This document shows positions 31,693 through 44,529 of a stretch of DNA of 64,000 nucleotides, one piece after another; positions within the stretch are counted from its first letter, which is position 1, and the number at the start of each line of letters is the position of its first letter. Source of the DNA: Cantharellus purpuraceus (lineage: Eukaryota > Basidiomycota > Agaricomycetes > Cantharellales > Hydnaceae); assembly GCA_025174535.1 (NCBI GenBank), contig JALBUN010000009.1, positions 744,001 through 808,000 of the forward strand, given 5' to 3'. The position numbers were made by a program, and so were the translations under genes. The notes under the pieces were generated by a model. It worked only from the letters and a program-made list of their open reading frames with translations. It ran no database searches and was not told where the DNA came from.

Positions 31693-34600
31693 ATGATGGA
31701 CAATGCAGCTTGAAGAACAATGCTAAGTCAGAGGTGGGAAGAGTTTTGCCAACAAGCATGCCCGTGCCGTTCCGAGTCTCTCCAGAGATCCTGGTGGCAT
31801 ATACAATGTATGAGCCCCCCTGTTCTTCCGTATCCCTTGCTCACATATGTTGGTCTAGCCACTGACTGAGGCTTGTATTCCCCATTGTCCCAAATAGCAA
31901 TGGAACCTGAGACCCTCACAAGCTATTATAGTTTTGCTTCCCTATAGTACTAGGCATTCAGATCATTGATTGCTCTGCAATTTCCAAGTCTCTTTCATGT
32001 ACACATTACATGCAATCACGCCCCTCATGTCCTAAGAGCTTATCATTACAGCGACTGTATTATTCTAGACACCATGCTACATCCATTCGCCTCATCATGA
32101 TATGTTTATAAATAGGCATTTGCCTTAGATGTATGCTAGCTCGATGTTTGTACTTACGATGACATGCACTCTGTAAAATTACTTCCTTAGCACCAACCAG
32201 GATGCATGTGAACCAATGAGTCATTACGTCCTGGCACACTGGTAAGCAAGGTGACCCACAGTGTATACATATGTGAGATCGCCGACGTCACAGGCGGAGC
32301 TGCGTCTGGTAAATTCTGCACTGTCAGCGATTCAGAGATTCAGCGCTCACTGATGCTGTCAGAGGAAACAAAGTGTTTTATCACCATTAGTCGGGCCGCG
32401 CTTACATGTACACTGCATGGATACATATATATGCTGCTCCATTCGCAACCAGACTATGTAACTAGGTGCTTCTATAGTTGGTAAGTTTACGGCTGTGCAA
32501 CTATGCAAGCTTTGTAATTGTTAGATCAAGATCAAGATAACAAGAAAACCGTCGAATCACAGGTGTATTCGACTACAAATAAATATATGCATGATAGACT
32601 GTGCCGCTTGGAATGAAGTGCTTCTGAATCGCTCAAATTTTGGAGGTCTAGATTCGACTCGGAATGAAATAGGTACATAGCGAGTTGCATCCTGGTCATT
32701 TCCTGCGCGCGTGGTATCACTAGCTAGGGTCGATACTTGCAGAGTAATCCTCCGGCAGTATACAAATACCTAGAAGATTTATGTACAGCTTAGGGCCATG
32801 CGAAGGGTCTCGATAACCTCTCAAACCAACTGATATATGACTTTCGGCACACATGCCCAGCGCCGGCCAACCGATTAATGAGCTGATTCATTTTAGCCAA
32901 TATTTATAATAAGTCGTGGAAACGTTATAGGTTTATTGTGTTAGTGTAAAGCACACCCTCTCCGATCAGCTTTTTCAGGAAGTATAATCAATACTTGAAA
33001 GAGCTCGCGGGATAATCAAGAGAGGTTTTAAACGATTGCGGTGCTATGGGTTACTTACCCCATGCTGCTTATGGTCACCTTACTGAAGATGACTCTAAGG
33101 CTGTACTGCAATGTGGGGCCGCCAACCAGTGATCGTCGCCTCAATCAAACTGATGATTTGTTCAGGATCATTGATAAATATGGCGAAGCATTGTTCGAAA
33201 ATCAGCAACAAATCACCAGAAGTTCCGGATAGCCCAAGTATCACCAATAATCGACAAACGCCAGTTCGTTGCCTGCCAGTATCATGACGTCCCAAGGTGT
33301 CAAATTTGGGCTATGGCTATGGCTGAGGATTCAACTCGGGCGCCGACAATTCCATGATTTGTCAGAAAAAGTCAGCAGCAAGTATCAGGCAGTCACAAAG
33401 CTTCATCATATCGATCTCTCGTTTCTTCCTAATCGAGGTGTCGACATCCCTCCTAAAGTTGATCCACGTGGTAAATCGCATACACGTACCAGTAGAACGT
33501 CCCGCCCAAGTGGCAATTTCCCCCATCTTCGTGCACCGAGCTAATCTCAGGATCAACATACACAGCTTCACCGTACAGCACGGTGGCAGTAAACCGAATA
33601 GATGGATGGCTATGTCCATGACTGGAGCGGTAGGAGCGCAGCGTCTGTGGCGTTGCTGGTTACGAATTTCAACTCCGACTCATTCATTGGTCGGTCACTA
33701 GGGTCGCCATGGCCGGTTGCAACCACCTTCAAAAGTAACTTTTTCACAGGAGGTTGGTAGAATTATCCTCCAATGCACCTAGGCGATCGGGGCTGTGGGA
33801 TTATGGAGTGCTTTGGCGCAGCGTTATCTATAACCGGAAAATAGAGAGTATGTAAATCCGGAGGCGGCGTGACTAATGCCCACATGTTGACCCCATCATC
33901 AACGTGACTTATAACATGGATTGGTCCGCTCCGAGCCTGCATCAAGGATCTGTGTTCATCCCAGGCTTCGTCCGAATAGTCATAGCTTGTGACTTGATTG
34001 ATCTCCCTTTGATTCCTTTTGGAATACAGTCCGAGCTCCATGCATTGTGATACACATCCGACGCAGCGATCCTTGGGCAAGACATGTTGTTAACAGTTAG
34101 TTGTTCGCTATCAACAAATTACACCTGTTCAGGAACCAGGTTGTACCCTGGAAATCACCGCCGCACATCCTTCATCTCTTAAGCTATCTATATTTGAACC
34201 GTGGCGGTTCATAACGCAGGACCCCAGTTACTTCTTCAAGCAGTCGTCACGTCTTATCTGATGTTTGGTCTTAAAAGAGGTTGTATCAATGAAATAAGTA
34301 TAGGTCAGGAGCTAGTACTGGTCCGTGCTGGCACAGATGAAACAGGTACTCAATCTCTCTTTCTCAGCTGGAATCGCAGCTTTGGAGTTTGTAGTGTACA
34401 GTAGACTACCAATTAGAAATACAAAAGACTTCAACAATAAGCATGTATATGACTTGTGTACTTCCGTTCGTTTTGCTTACATCGTGCATGTAATTCATAT
34501 ATAATATTATTAGTCCCTCGGTACTGCGTATGTCTTCGGTGCCGGGGTCTTTCCACTTACTCACGCACTGCACCCCGCCTCCCGCAGTCTCGGTATCCAA

Positions 34601-34700
34601 CCCTTCATGCGATACCTATAGTAGGCGTTGCTAGCGTGTGCACCGCATGAACCGCAGACAATGTCAGCTGGAAATGGTTAGCGACCTCCGGGGCGCTAGT
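31693..34700. other. Gene-poor spacer
   Basis: About 3 kb with only short open frames on both strands and no exon series, LTR or RNA gene that I can support. Confidence 0.4.
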
Positions 34701-34724
34701 GATCACCTTGCCGTGATGGGCAAG

Positions 34725-34730
34725 TATAAA
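34725..34730 (+). promoter_or_regulatory. TATA box of manganese peroxidase
   Basis: TATAAA 137 bp before ATG 34867. Further up are two matches to the loose metal-response pattern TGCRCNC (TGCACCC at 34569-34575; reverse match GTGTGCA near 34637). These could relate to manganese control but are weak by themselves. Confidence 0.4.
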
Positions 34731-34866
34731 GCGTGTAGGCGTTGTGTAATGTGAAGACACCAAGAAATCCTCAATCTACTGTTACCTACTTCCCCTTGTA
34801 CCCTTTAATTCTCATTTCTTTTCCTATCTTCCTTTTTCTCGATCAACGCGGGCTCTTATAATATCC

Positions 34867-36303
34867 ATGTCCTTCAGGTCTCTCTTTGCGCTAGTGGTCG
34901 CCGCCACTGCTGGTGTGCAGGCAGCAAACTACAGGCGCGTCGCTTGTCCCGATGGGAAGAATACCGCCTCCAACGCAGCATGTTGCCCCTTCTTTGCGCT
35001 GCGTGATGATCTTCAAGCGAACTTGTGATTTCCATCGTTCTCTTCTTATGTTCCCAAACTGACCTCTACGCACTTAGGTTTGATAATCAGTGCGGAGAGG
35101 ACACACATGAAGTAGTCCGTCTGACTTTCCGTTCGTCTCCGCATTCATATTTCACTCCGCCACTCACTTAAAGTGCCAAATTCAGACGACGCCATTGCAA
35201 TCTCCTCTTCCCTCAAGAGCCAAGGCCAGCCTGCTGGTGGAGGCGCTGACGGTTCCATGCTCATCTTCCCGGACGTTGAGCCCAACTTCCACGCCAACCT
35301 AGGTATCTCCGACAGCGTGCAGGCCCTTACACCCTTCCTTGCCTCCCACCCAGGAATAACGGCAGGAGACTTGATCCAATTCGCTGGCGCCGTCGGCATC
35401 TCTAACTGCCCCGGCGCACCCAAGCTCGAGTTCCGCGCTGGCCGGCCCAACGCCACTGCTCCTGCCCCCGACGGTCTCATCCCAGAACCTCAGGACTCAT
35501 TGGATAAGATCATCGCGCGGTTCGCTGATGGAGGAGGATTTACGCCTGACGAGATCATCGCGCTCCTGGCTTCGCACTCTATCGCGCGTGCAGACCATGT
35601 GGACCCTACTATTAAGGCAGCGCCCTTCGATTCTACACCGTTCACATTCGATACGCAGGTTTTCTTGGAGGTTTTATTGAAAGGCACCGGATTCCCCGGA
35701 ACCCCTAACAACACTGGTGCGTCTTATTTTATACCTTCTATTTCTACCCCTCTTCTTCCACTTCATCTTTCTCATACTTCTCTTTTCGTAGGTGAAGCCG
35801 AATCCCCGCTTCCCGTCGGCAGCGGCACCAGTGTTGGCGAGCTGCGCTTGCAATCAGACTTTGCGTTCGCCCGCGACCCGCGGACGGCATGCACCTGGCA
35901 AGGGTTTATCAACCAGCAGGATAAGATGGCATCGGCCTTCAAAGCTGCGATGGCAAAGCTCGCCGTTAACGGCCAGGATACAACGAATTTCGTAGATTGC
36001 TCTGAAGTGGTGCCGGACCCGGTGCCCGCTAGTGGGAAAGCCGCTACGTGGGTGTTTCCTTGGGTATCGCGGTATCGTGCGTTGCCAAAATAACGCGTTC
36101 AATTTAGATTCCCGGCGACAAAGACCCAGGCTGACGTTGAGCAAGCCTGCTCCGATCCTTTCCCCAGTCTCGCTTCCGATCCAGGTGCAACCGAGACCGT
36201 TATCCCGTGAGTTTACTTCACTTCTTATCATGCAGCACCACATCCCCCTAACTACCGAACAATGATATACAGACACTGTCCTAATGGCGAGACTACATGC
36301 TAA
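34867..36303 (+). CDS. mnp: Secreted class II manganese peroxidase
   Basis: 375-residue haem peroxidase that oxidises Mn(II) to Mn(III) with H2O2, used extracellularly against lignin or soil organic matter. Exons 34867-35024, 35078-35130, 35186-35716, 35792-36047, 36108-36206, 36273-36303, in frame. Signal peptide residues 1 to about 19. Distal RLTFHDAI (His71), Mn ligands Glu60 and Glu64 (CGEDTHE) and Asp207, proximal SHSIARAD (His201), Ca-site GGADGS. The residue five before the proximal His is Ala196, where lignin and versatile peroxidases have the exposed catalytic Trp, so Mn-specific activity is the best call. The 3' splice site at 35185 was chosen because it restores F-H-D-A. The C-terminus is short (HCPNGETTC) compared with long MnPs. 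A decayed relative lies at 31161-31692. Confidence 0.9.
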
Positions 36304-36692
36304 AGCAATGGGACGATGCGCCTGCGAGTGGTCAAAGAACACCTCATGCTAACGAGGTCGCCACATTGACTCACTCAGCATCAAACTGCACAACCTTAAC
36401 TCACGATTATTTATCTACGGACGATCATACGCGATGCTGCAATCCCCTTACGACATTTTCATCTTTCATTCTTTAACACATAACTACAATCTTTTGAAGC
36501 TAACTATTGGAGATATAACGATTGGGATACATGCGCAATGTTGATCGAGTTTGAGCGAGTCCGATCGAACCGACCACTTGTATTCATTTCGGGAAACTGC
36601 GTATGACGAAGCACTTCTGCCCGATCCCTCTGTTTTATTCTTGAGAACACATCAATAACTCCAATCACCACAACCAGAAGCGTATATAACTG
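36304..36692. other. Intergenic, convergent 3' ends
   Basis: About 390 bp between the peroxidase stop and the NDC1 stop; it should hold both polyadenylation signals. Nothing else seen. Confidence 0.4.
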
Positions 36693-39512
36693 CTACAAAT
36701 AATCCATGAAAGACTGCAACCGCCTCGCAGTGCTTGGAGGAAACTTGAATACACTCAACCTCTCGCCAAACGTCTTCGTAATACGACCCACACCGGCACG
36801 CAAAGCTGTCCACAGACACATAATCAACACACATCCAATACGACAACCAAAAATGAACTTACCATTAAGAACCGGCACGACAACCTCAATAGCACGTGCC
36901 ACATCCCGAGCGGCTTCCACGTCCTCTAAGCCATTATCGGTGACACCATCTCCATGCTGTCGTGGCTGTGGAAGTTTACTTTCGAGTTCGGCTTGGAATG
37001 CCTCGGCCTCCCCTAAGAAGCTCGATAGGGCCTCGAGAACACGTGGAATGTCTCGCTGCACGTTTCCGAGAGTGTCGTCCTTTAGTGAAGCAGAGATGAG
37101 ATGCGACAAAGCTATGATCAAAATCCAGTACCATCAGGAGTTAGGAGCACATGGGGACATCGAGAATTGATAGAACGCGAGTAACATACCATCAATGCCT
37201 ATGATATCTAAAACCACTTCCGGTATACATGCTCTCGCTTGTCTCTCGACGCTCACGTCCGTCCACCATTCTTTGATTCTCCACTCCCGCGGCAGCTTTC
37301 CCTCTGCCAACTCTAACACACCTTTGACGATTGCAGCCCGTGACAACGAAGTCACTTTTGTCTCTACCTTCTTGACCACATTTGTTGTCTTCGCTTCAAC
37401 TTTACTCACAACTTCTTTAACTGCACGAGGGGTAGACGGGGCGGAAGAAAGAAATACATGCGGGACGTTCACAGACTCTGGCAAAGTCGCTATGGTTGTG
37501 AGCGCCTCTGTCACAGTCCCATCTGACGCAAATGAATCGAATATTGAACGTGGAGACGGCTTGAGAATTGGTTGACGTATGAGCGGCGTGGATGGTGTTT
37601 TGGGTGTTCGAGGGACAGGTTGTCGGGGAGCAGCAGCAGGAAGAGGCGGTGATGGTTTGCCGCGTCGTAACAAACATTGATAATCTCGGCCTAAGCTCAC
37701 CAATAGTTCTCGCACGACTGCGTTCCAGAGAGTCGGATTGGTTTTTGTGTCAATGAAGAGTGCAGTGCGGCGCGTGGAGGCAGCCGGTGATGACGAACGT
37801 GAGAGATCAAGTAGCTCAAGGTATGCGTGGTGCTATAGAGCATTGAGGTGGGGCAAAAAAATGGTAAAAGAACAACCCCCACCTTAAAGTAACGATCTTT
37901 TGAGTGAAGCCCCGCTACGAGAGCCTGATTTGGATTTGGGGCCTTTTGAGAAACATAGATCGGCTGAAATATGCTTAATGAGTGGAAAAGGATGGTGCAA
38001 GTGCAAGGAAGTAGAAAAGGGTGGGTTCCAACCTTCGTTACCCAGTTATCAAACGCACTCTCTACGAGCTCCCAACCTATACTTGTTTTGAACCCAAGGG
38101 CGAACAAACGCGACCAGGGTATATCTACTGTCCAAGTCCTCCCAAATGCATGCAGCAAGGGCCTGCATCCAGGTCTGAGCATGGTATCGGAGGATCAGAA
38201 GTACGCGCTCACCTGGTCAAACCAGATAACCACGGCAGGTTTCGTAGGATAGGAAGAGCCAGTACACGGACGACGTGGTACCAGACAGGAAAGAGGAACA
38301 TGTGTATAATTGTGACGATGACTGTGCTAGTGATAGCTTTCATGTTCAATACGGCAAGGAGACTTTGAAGAACCACAGAAGAGGGTGCAGGGATTATAGC
38401 CTACATCAAAAACATGAGACAACAAAGTGAAAGTGGGCAAACTTCTGTACATCAGGTTGATTATCAAAGCAAGGCCATCGAACTATCCATCGTTGTCGGA
38501 TGAGATCTCGAGACGCAAATACAAAGCCTAAGCTGGCATTGAAAAAGGCTAAGTAGAAAAAACGTTCGTTGAGACGGAAAGCGTTGCGTCTGCGCCAAGT
38601 CGTCATGTTGGACCGGAGAGAATAGTCGAAGAAAGCAAAGTAGCCAGTGAGTGTCAGAGAAGTTCAAGTTCCCTCATGAGCACTCACCGAGTAGGGGATA
38701 AAATCGACAGTTTAGTGTCTTCCCACTCCGAAAGATTAAGGAAGGCAACGTGCAAAAGGGCGAGGGACAATGCCGATCCAACGAAGCACGCAAGAGTTCT
38801 CCATGTCCGAGCTTTTAAAATTAGTGCCGTAAAGATCTCGGCACGGGTAGGAAGGGGGGAGTACTTTTCTGAGAACACCAACGCGGATACGGTGAGTATG
38901 AATATGTTTTTATGACACTGATGCATCCCAACAGATGCCCAAAGATAACCAAAAACAGATATGTCAGTGCACCGACGTCCGGTGGAGTGTACGAAAGTGA
39001 TCGATGGTTGATTATCCACAGACTTTGGGAGAAAATATTGCTACAGCTATAGGAAGGAATCCAAGTGCACAGCACGAAAATCCTTCATGCTCAAGAAAGG
39101 TCCAATGATCGAAATACGTCACATAAGCCGCGCAAGCCAATGCGTAATTCTTTAGACATCTGTTGGGATGCACGAGATTCCCCCTGCCACAGAACATCTC
39201 GGAGGTGTACTAACCTGATACAGCATGACCCCTTAATGCCAGTGGCGGTATTGCACCAACTACGAGAGCGAACAGAGCCACAAGGCTTGTCGCCACCAAG
39301 TGACCCAAGAGACCCAAGGGTGGTCCCTGTGTGAAATCTACAGTTGAGATGAAAGAGATCAGCCATATAAAACCATAAAAGACAGAGCAGATGAGAAAGA
39401 GTCTGCGGGTGAGCTCTTGTTTGAGAGGAGGTTCGTAGGTGGATTTGGAGTCTGGAAGAGGGGCTGGAGGATCTCTGCGGCCAAAAGGACGCAAGGGAGT
39501 TGCCACCGACAT
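36693..39512 (-). CDS. NDC1: Nucleoporin NDC1 (transmembrane ring)
   Basis: 677-residue integral membrane nucleoporin that anchors nuclear pores and, in fungi, spindle pole bodies in the nuclear envelope. Exons in transcription order: 39512-39215, 38868-38688, 38589-38451, 38400-38213, 38174-38033, 37963-37883, 37832-37190, 37111-36863, 36805-36693; total length divides by three with all phases matching. The N-terminal third has several membrane segments (from LFLICSVFYGFIWLISF onward). The C-terminal part has the conserved region with LKDDTLGNVQRDIPRVLEAL. The start MSVATPLRPFG was chosen because fungal Ndc1 proteins begin this way; an upstream in-frame ATG exists at 39563. Intron 1 (346 bp) is long for this genome. 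Low-complexity Pro/Thr/Lys linker around residues 385-470. Confidence 0.87.
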
Positions 39513-39684
39513 GGAACAAGAGAAGAGAGTGAGGAAGAATATACGGCGTGCACAAGGTGTCACAGTCCAACAGACTTTGCAGAATTGAGTAACCGCTTGG
39601 AGTCAGTCACGTGGATAGACGCGTCCACAATGGCCCATAGTCCAAACGAATAAAACAACAGCTGTAATGAAAGCGAGTACATAC

Positions 39685-39879
39685 GGCAATATGGGCAGAT
39701 TGCGACTGCGAAACCTGGTCCTAGGAAAATATTTGATAAACGTGCGTATCTATCACAACACCCTGGAAGTTCGGCGCAGCCTCAAAGCCCTGCCACGAGT
39801 TGGGTGTCTGGAACGCGTCGTGGAGCAGCTCGACCGTGTTTGACTGTTGCGAGGTGCCAAAGGGGAAGCGGGTGTTCCC
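39685..39879 (-). pseudogene. Orphan fragment of GH5 exo-1,3-beta-glucanase
   Basis: About 65 codons on the minus strand strongly resemble the interior of fungal glucan 1,3-beta-glucosidases (Exg1 type): FPFGTSQQSNTVELLHDAF, then WQGFEAAPNFQGVVIDTHVY, then QSQSAHIA. TAG follows QIFS in frame, and I find no flanking exons with the catalytic Glu residues. It lies just upstream of NDC1, so it looks like a leftover exon of a deleted or moved gene. Confidence 0.65.
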
Positions 39880-40558
39880 ATGACTTTACAATAAGACAGA
39901 ACGGAAGGCGGCTAATATATGTGCTGGAGCAGGAATATTCAGGAAGGCATGGGTTCATGGCACCTTCATTCCCTATGCAAGTAGCTACATCGTTTAATCA
40001 ACAATATTTGAGGCTCACCACGATTCGTGATCTCCTTGGAAAGCAAAAGAAGCACCACGGTCAAAGGGTGAATGATCTGAAATAAATTTAAAAGAGAGGA
40101 CGACCATCTTTCGCCAACTAGCGTCAGTGTACACAGTGTACTCATTTCTATTATCAAGTGTTTATGAAAGTGTGTGGCCGATGGAACTTGCATGTACATC
40201 CCTGAATTCTCATAGCGAATGGACAACAGGCTAACAAGTTGCAATGCACATCAGGTTTGTTTTGCAGCTGTGCTATCATCTTGATGAGGTTGAGCGTCTG
40301 AACGTTTGAACAGTCAGGGCACCATCCAAAAGACCCATTCGAAACTTGCACGTTCACATCCTTTCTTGATTCAGGAATTGCCTCGCGTGAATACTTGCCC
40401 GACCAGCTGCACCGACAGGAGTAAGTTACTGGCAGACTAACCCGGGAGTTGCCGTGAGGCATTTTCAAAGTCCGTCCAAAAAGCGTTTTAAGTGCCCACC
40501 GGTGTTACCAAAGTCGTCTAGCCCTTGCAGACGTTACAGTAACATCCACCAGAAGAAT
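39880..40558. other. Intergenic; eIF3L upstream region
   Basis: About 680 bp without a supported gene. The last few hundred bases should contain the eIF3L promoter; no clear TATA box. Confidence 0.4.
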
Positions 40559-43068
40559 ATGTCGACTAGACCACAGCTATGGACGACGGAGGCAGAGATT
40601 GATGAGGATTTGGCCGATGTTGATATCAACTTGGCTCTCGGGAACTATGGTCAAGGGCAGGGTGTTTACGATGTTGGTCAGTGCCCAACCTCTTTTCGCT
40701 CTTGTGCATATCCTATGAGATATTTGCTCACCCCTATTGCACAAATGTTATAGGTGCCCCTCCCATACTCGACGAGACTACGTTACTGGCAATGCAGCAG
40801 CAGATGGCACAACAAGCTGCATTTTCACAAATTCCAGATGTTGTAAAACGTGTTAGTCTTCACATCATATATGTTGTCAAACTGCTCACTTCTCTTTCAT
40901 AGTTCATCATTCACTTCCACCAAGCTGTGATTGAACAAAATGTGCCTGAAATCACCGTAGCGTACGAAACGGGTTGGAATAGACTTACGGAGAAGTATTA
41001 CGCCAAACAGGAGTGGCCAGAGGCTGAGGTAATATCGCCGTTGGTTGGTGATGGTATGTCATTAGCATAGTTCCTCCGTTACTCTTCAAACGTGAAATTG
41101 ACCTTTAACTCTGTAGATCCTATCTTTCTCATCTTATATCGCGAACTGTATTATCGGTATGTTGACCTCGTACCGTTATTAGCTCTGGCACCAGTCATTT
41201 ATCCCTCTCCTAGTCACGTATACTCGCGCCTCTCCCCGGATATCGATGATCGATTCCACTCTTACGAAAATAGCTGCGAGCTATTTAACTACCTACTGAG
41301 TGCTTCTGCTTCCTCTATCCTATATTTTTTTTCTTATTCATCATTGTTCGCTTCCTAGACTCTGATTCCCCTCCCCCACTCTCGTTGCCGGATCAATGGC
41401 TATGGGACATAATCGATGAGTTCATATACCAATTCCAATCATTCTCCATCTGGCGTTCTCGTGTACGCCAAAAGAGCGAAGAGGAAGTCCAGCTATTAGC
41501 TGAAGGCGGTCAGGTAGGTTGCATGATCACGTTTTTCCTATGAACAGTTGACTCAGTTGGTGTAACTTGAAGGTGTGGTCGTGCTACTCCGTGCTAAACG
41601 TCTTATATTCCTTCATCCAAAAGTCAAAAATCAATGAGCACATTGTCGCTGTCCAGAGTGGAGCAAGTCCCGAGGAGGTTGCGTAAGCAACGCCCATTTT
41701 ATTGTCATTGTACTCCACATCAACCAACTTCTGAATATAGGGAGATTGTAGGCGAGTATGGTTCCAAGCATCTCTATAAGATGCTGGGCTATTTCTCCAT
41801 CATTGGTCTCCTCCGCGTGCACACACTGTTGGGGGATTACACCCTTGCCCTCAAAGTGATGGACAATATTGAACTTAACCAAAAGGTGGGAGTTTGTCTT
41901 CGCTTTCGAAACTCAATTAATGCGAAGCGCAGGCGTTTTTCACTCGCGTCACCGCTTGTCACGTAGCGACGTACTACTATGTTGGCTTTTGCTACATGGC
42001 ATTACGGAGATATCCTGATGCCACTCGAACCTTCGTTTCTATCCTCAACTTTATCTTGCGGATGCGGTCATACCACACGCGAAGCTACCAGTATGACCAG
42101 GTAAGTCTAGGACTACTACGTGGTGCTCATGATTATTCAACCCACATTCCATAGATCAACAAGACCGCAGATCGGATGTACGCATTGTTCGCGATTTGCA
42201 ATGCCCTCTCTCCCAGTCGTTTGGACGATAATATCTTGAACATTGTTAAGGAGCGCTATGGCGAACAAGTCACTAAAATGTCACGAGGGTGAGTGGCTCC
42301 GTCCGTATCATATGTGCGCCCTTGACAGGACTTCCCATGATCAGAGAAGAAGGGCTACCGGCATTTGAGGAATTGTTTCTCTACGCATGTCCGAAGTTTA
42401 TCTCCGCGAACCCACCTCCATATCACGATCCTGCATTGTTATCGACCTACCTCGCAACCCCGTCACCGTCGCTCGAACCAGCACAACATCACCTAGGTCT
42501 CTTCCTCTCCGATGTACGTGGGCAGCTTGCTGTCCCGACACTACGAAGCTTCCTTAAGCTGTACACTAGCCTAGATGCCAAAAAGCTTGCTGGCTTCCTG
42601 GACAAGGACGAGGAAGACGTTGTACAGGAGATGATGGTTATGAAGCAGTGGAGCCGTAGCGTCAGTCGGGTTGCTAGTAGCGAAAAGACAGGGAATGACG
42701 ACCGCAATGAAAGTGGCATCGCTGCGGGTGGGCTACTGCACGGACAGACCATCTCGACAAGCGATTTGGACTTTGTGATCGACGAGGTATGTTTTAGCAT
42801 GTGCTTTCCATTCCTTGGAAACGCTAAAAGAAATACCCACAAGAATATGGTTCATATTGCCGAGTCGACGGTGGGCCGACGATACGCAGGATGGTTTATC
42901 AGGAACACAGAACATGCACAGCGTGTACTCGATGCCTTGCGTGCCAGCCCTCTTCCTATCTCGAATGCTGGTGCGCCAACTGGCGCTGGTGCAACGAGTG
43001 CGCCGTCAACAAACACTTCAACCAAGCCTGCGTGGGGTTCTATAAAGAAAGTGGAGGTGGTGGGTTAA
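40559..43068 (+). CDS. Translation initiation factor eIF3 subunit L
   Basis: 623-residue eIF3l, a PCI-type scaffold subunit of the eIF3 complex that helps load the 40S ribosome on mRNA in the cytoplasm. Twelve exons: 40559-40676, 40754-40851, 40903-41053, 41117-41156, 41214-41299, 41359-41513, 41573-41682, 41741-41885, 41933-42100, 42155-42288, 42345-42786, 42844-43068, all in frame. Family signatures: [75 protein letters not shown]. The C-terminus has a low-complexity Ala/Thr/Ser/Pro tail. The start MSTRPQLW lies in a good context; an upstream in-frame ATG (40454) would add a basic extension unlike the family. Housekeeping gene. Confidence 0.92.
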
Positions 43069-44240
43069 TCTGTCTATGTATAGACAAATGATTCCTTGTC
43101 GGGGAAAATGTTACTATGTTCTGCTTCTTGTGCGAGAACACGCCTTGACATGCTCTTTTGTCTAACATTGGACCGGTGAACAATAAATGGCACCTACGTA
43201 ACCACAGAGCTCGCCTTCTGTCGACTCGGCGTATAACGCTCTATGCCCTCTCTGCTCAGGAATCACATCGAAATGAGAGACCGGAGTTCACCTTTGCATA
43301 GTACGTACACAACCACGCACGCGTGCGGCTTCTAGCCGAGTCTACGAATTACATTGCGTATAATGCGCCACGCGGCACGAAGCTTTCGTCGGCGCCCTTG
43401 TAGACGCCGGAAGCCGCTACCACATAGGTAGACGTTCATGTAGGACATCGACGAAGGCGAGTACGGTCGAATAGGTGAAACGTCTAGTTCATTCTTGTCC
43501 CCGCACACTGGATTTCAAAATAGACAGCTTCACTTGTTGTGCACCAGCTAGCCACCCTGTCACCTCACCAGAGAACCGCTCAGATGACACAGTCTACTAT
43601 TTGGTTCTTTCAAATTTTCATGCTTTGTTGATGAATGACAGTTGGAACCTATACAAATAATTTCCGTCACCTCCGGGAGGTGTTCTCCTACCGAAACGTC
43701 CAAGGTGACTGTTGCGAGGGACGCAGACATCTTTCTTCGTGGCATCGATGAAGAGAGTCACTGGAGGGAGAACAGCGCTAGTGTCTGCCAGACACATTGT
43801 TGTACATCACCTTGCCAGTGTTGTGAATACAACCAGCGGATGATTAAGACTTTCAATTAAATATAGAGAACACGAAGTTCAAGTTCTATTCTGTGTTTTT
43901 CGATTTTCATTTGTATAACGGCTACGAATGCAGTACTTGGCTTAACAAACGATATTACAAGTCTCCGATATCACAGTTGCATCTCCAATGATATCTGTAA
44001 CTGCTGAGAATCTCGGGCTCATGGTGCATCGCACAATGACTCGCCAACACCTAAGTGGCGTGATGGTCCGACTCCGACAGTTTTTGGCGATACCGCGGTT
44101 CGGTGGCATGACGCGCTCGCACATTTTGCTCACTCAAATCTGCATAATACTTGTTACGTGTCTTTGGCTTTTGCTGTTAGATGGTACTGTCACACACAGT
44201 GCACGGCCGGTGATATATTACCACCGCAGCATCATCATCA
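43069..44240. other. No gene recognised; upstream of DUF6533 gene A
   Basis: About 1.2 kb. Part of it (about 43885-44180) resembles, in reverse complement, sequence upstream of DUF6533 gene B (about 54300-54600), marking it as part of an inverted duplication. Confidence 0.45.
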
Positions 44241-44395
44241 CCAAATAGATCAGACAGGAATCAAGTCAGGCAAGCACGCCTTCAAGGAGTTAAGACCTCT
44301 TTGGAGTTTATTCTGACAGTTCGTTGAGACGTGCTACATTCCCAACGTTGACGGAATATGTACTTTGTAGTCAACCCGGACTGTTCCCACCAGAG
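44240..44395 (+). repeat. 150-bp dispersed direct repeat, copy 1
   Basis: Similar, in the same orientation, to about 54140-54300. The best-conserved core is CCAACGTTGACGGAATATG followed by TACTTTGTAG, flanked by inverted words GTTGAC and GTCAAC. It lies in the promoter region of DUF6533 gene A. Confidence 0.6.
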
Positions 44396-44529
44396 GCCGG
44401 ACCTCAAGACCTCAATGCTGCCGCAGCTCCCCTCTCTTCTCTGACCTACATTTCTTTTGGGTATGAGAGAATAAATCACATGTGACCAGTCAGAGGCTCC
44501 TGCCATCTAGCTGCCACTACCCTCCTATT

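Noticed and set aside
35121..35186. Peroxidase lacking the distal histidine (reading R-L-T-F-L-P-N)
   Set aside because: Moving the 3' splice site to 35185 (AAATTCAG) restores F-H-D-A-I and keeps frame, so the active site is complete.
34867..36303. Lignin or versatile peroxidase
   Set aside because: The residue five before the proximal His is Ala, not the surface Trp those enzymes need; the Mn ligands are all present.
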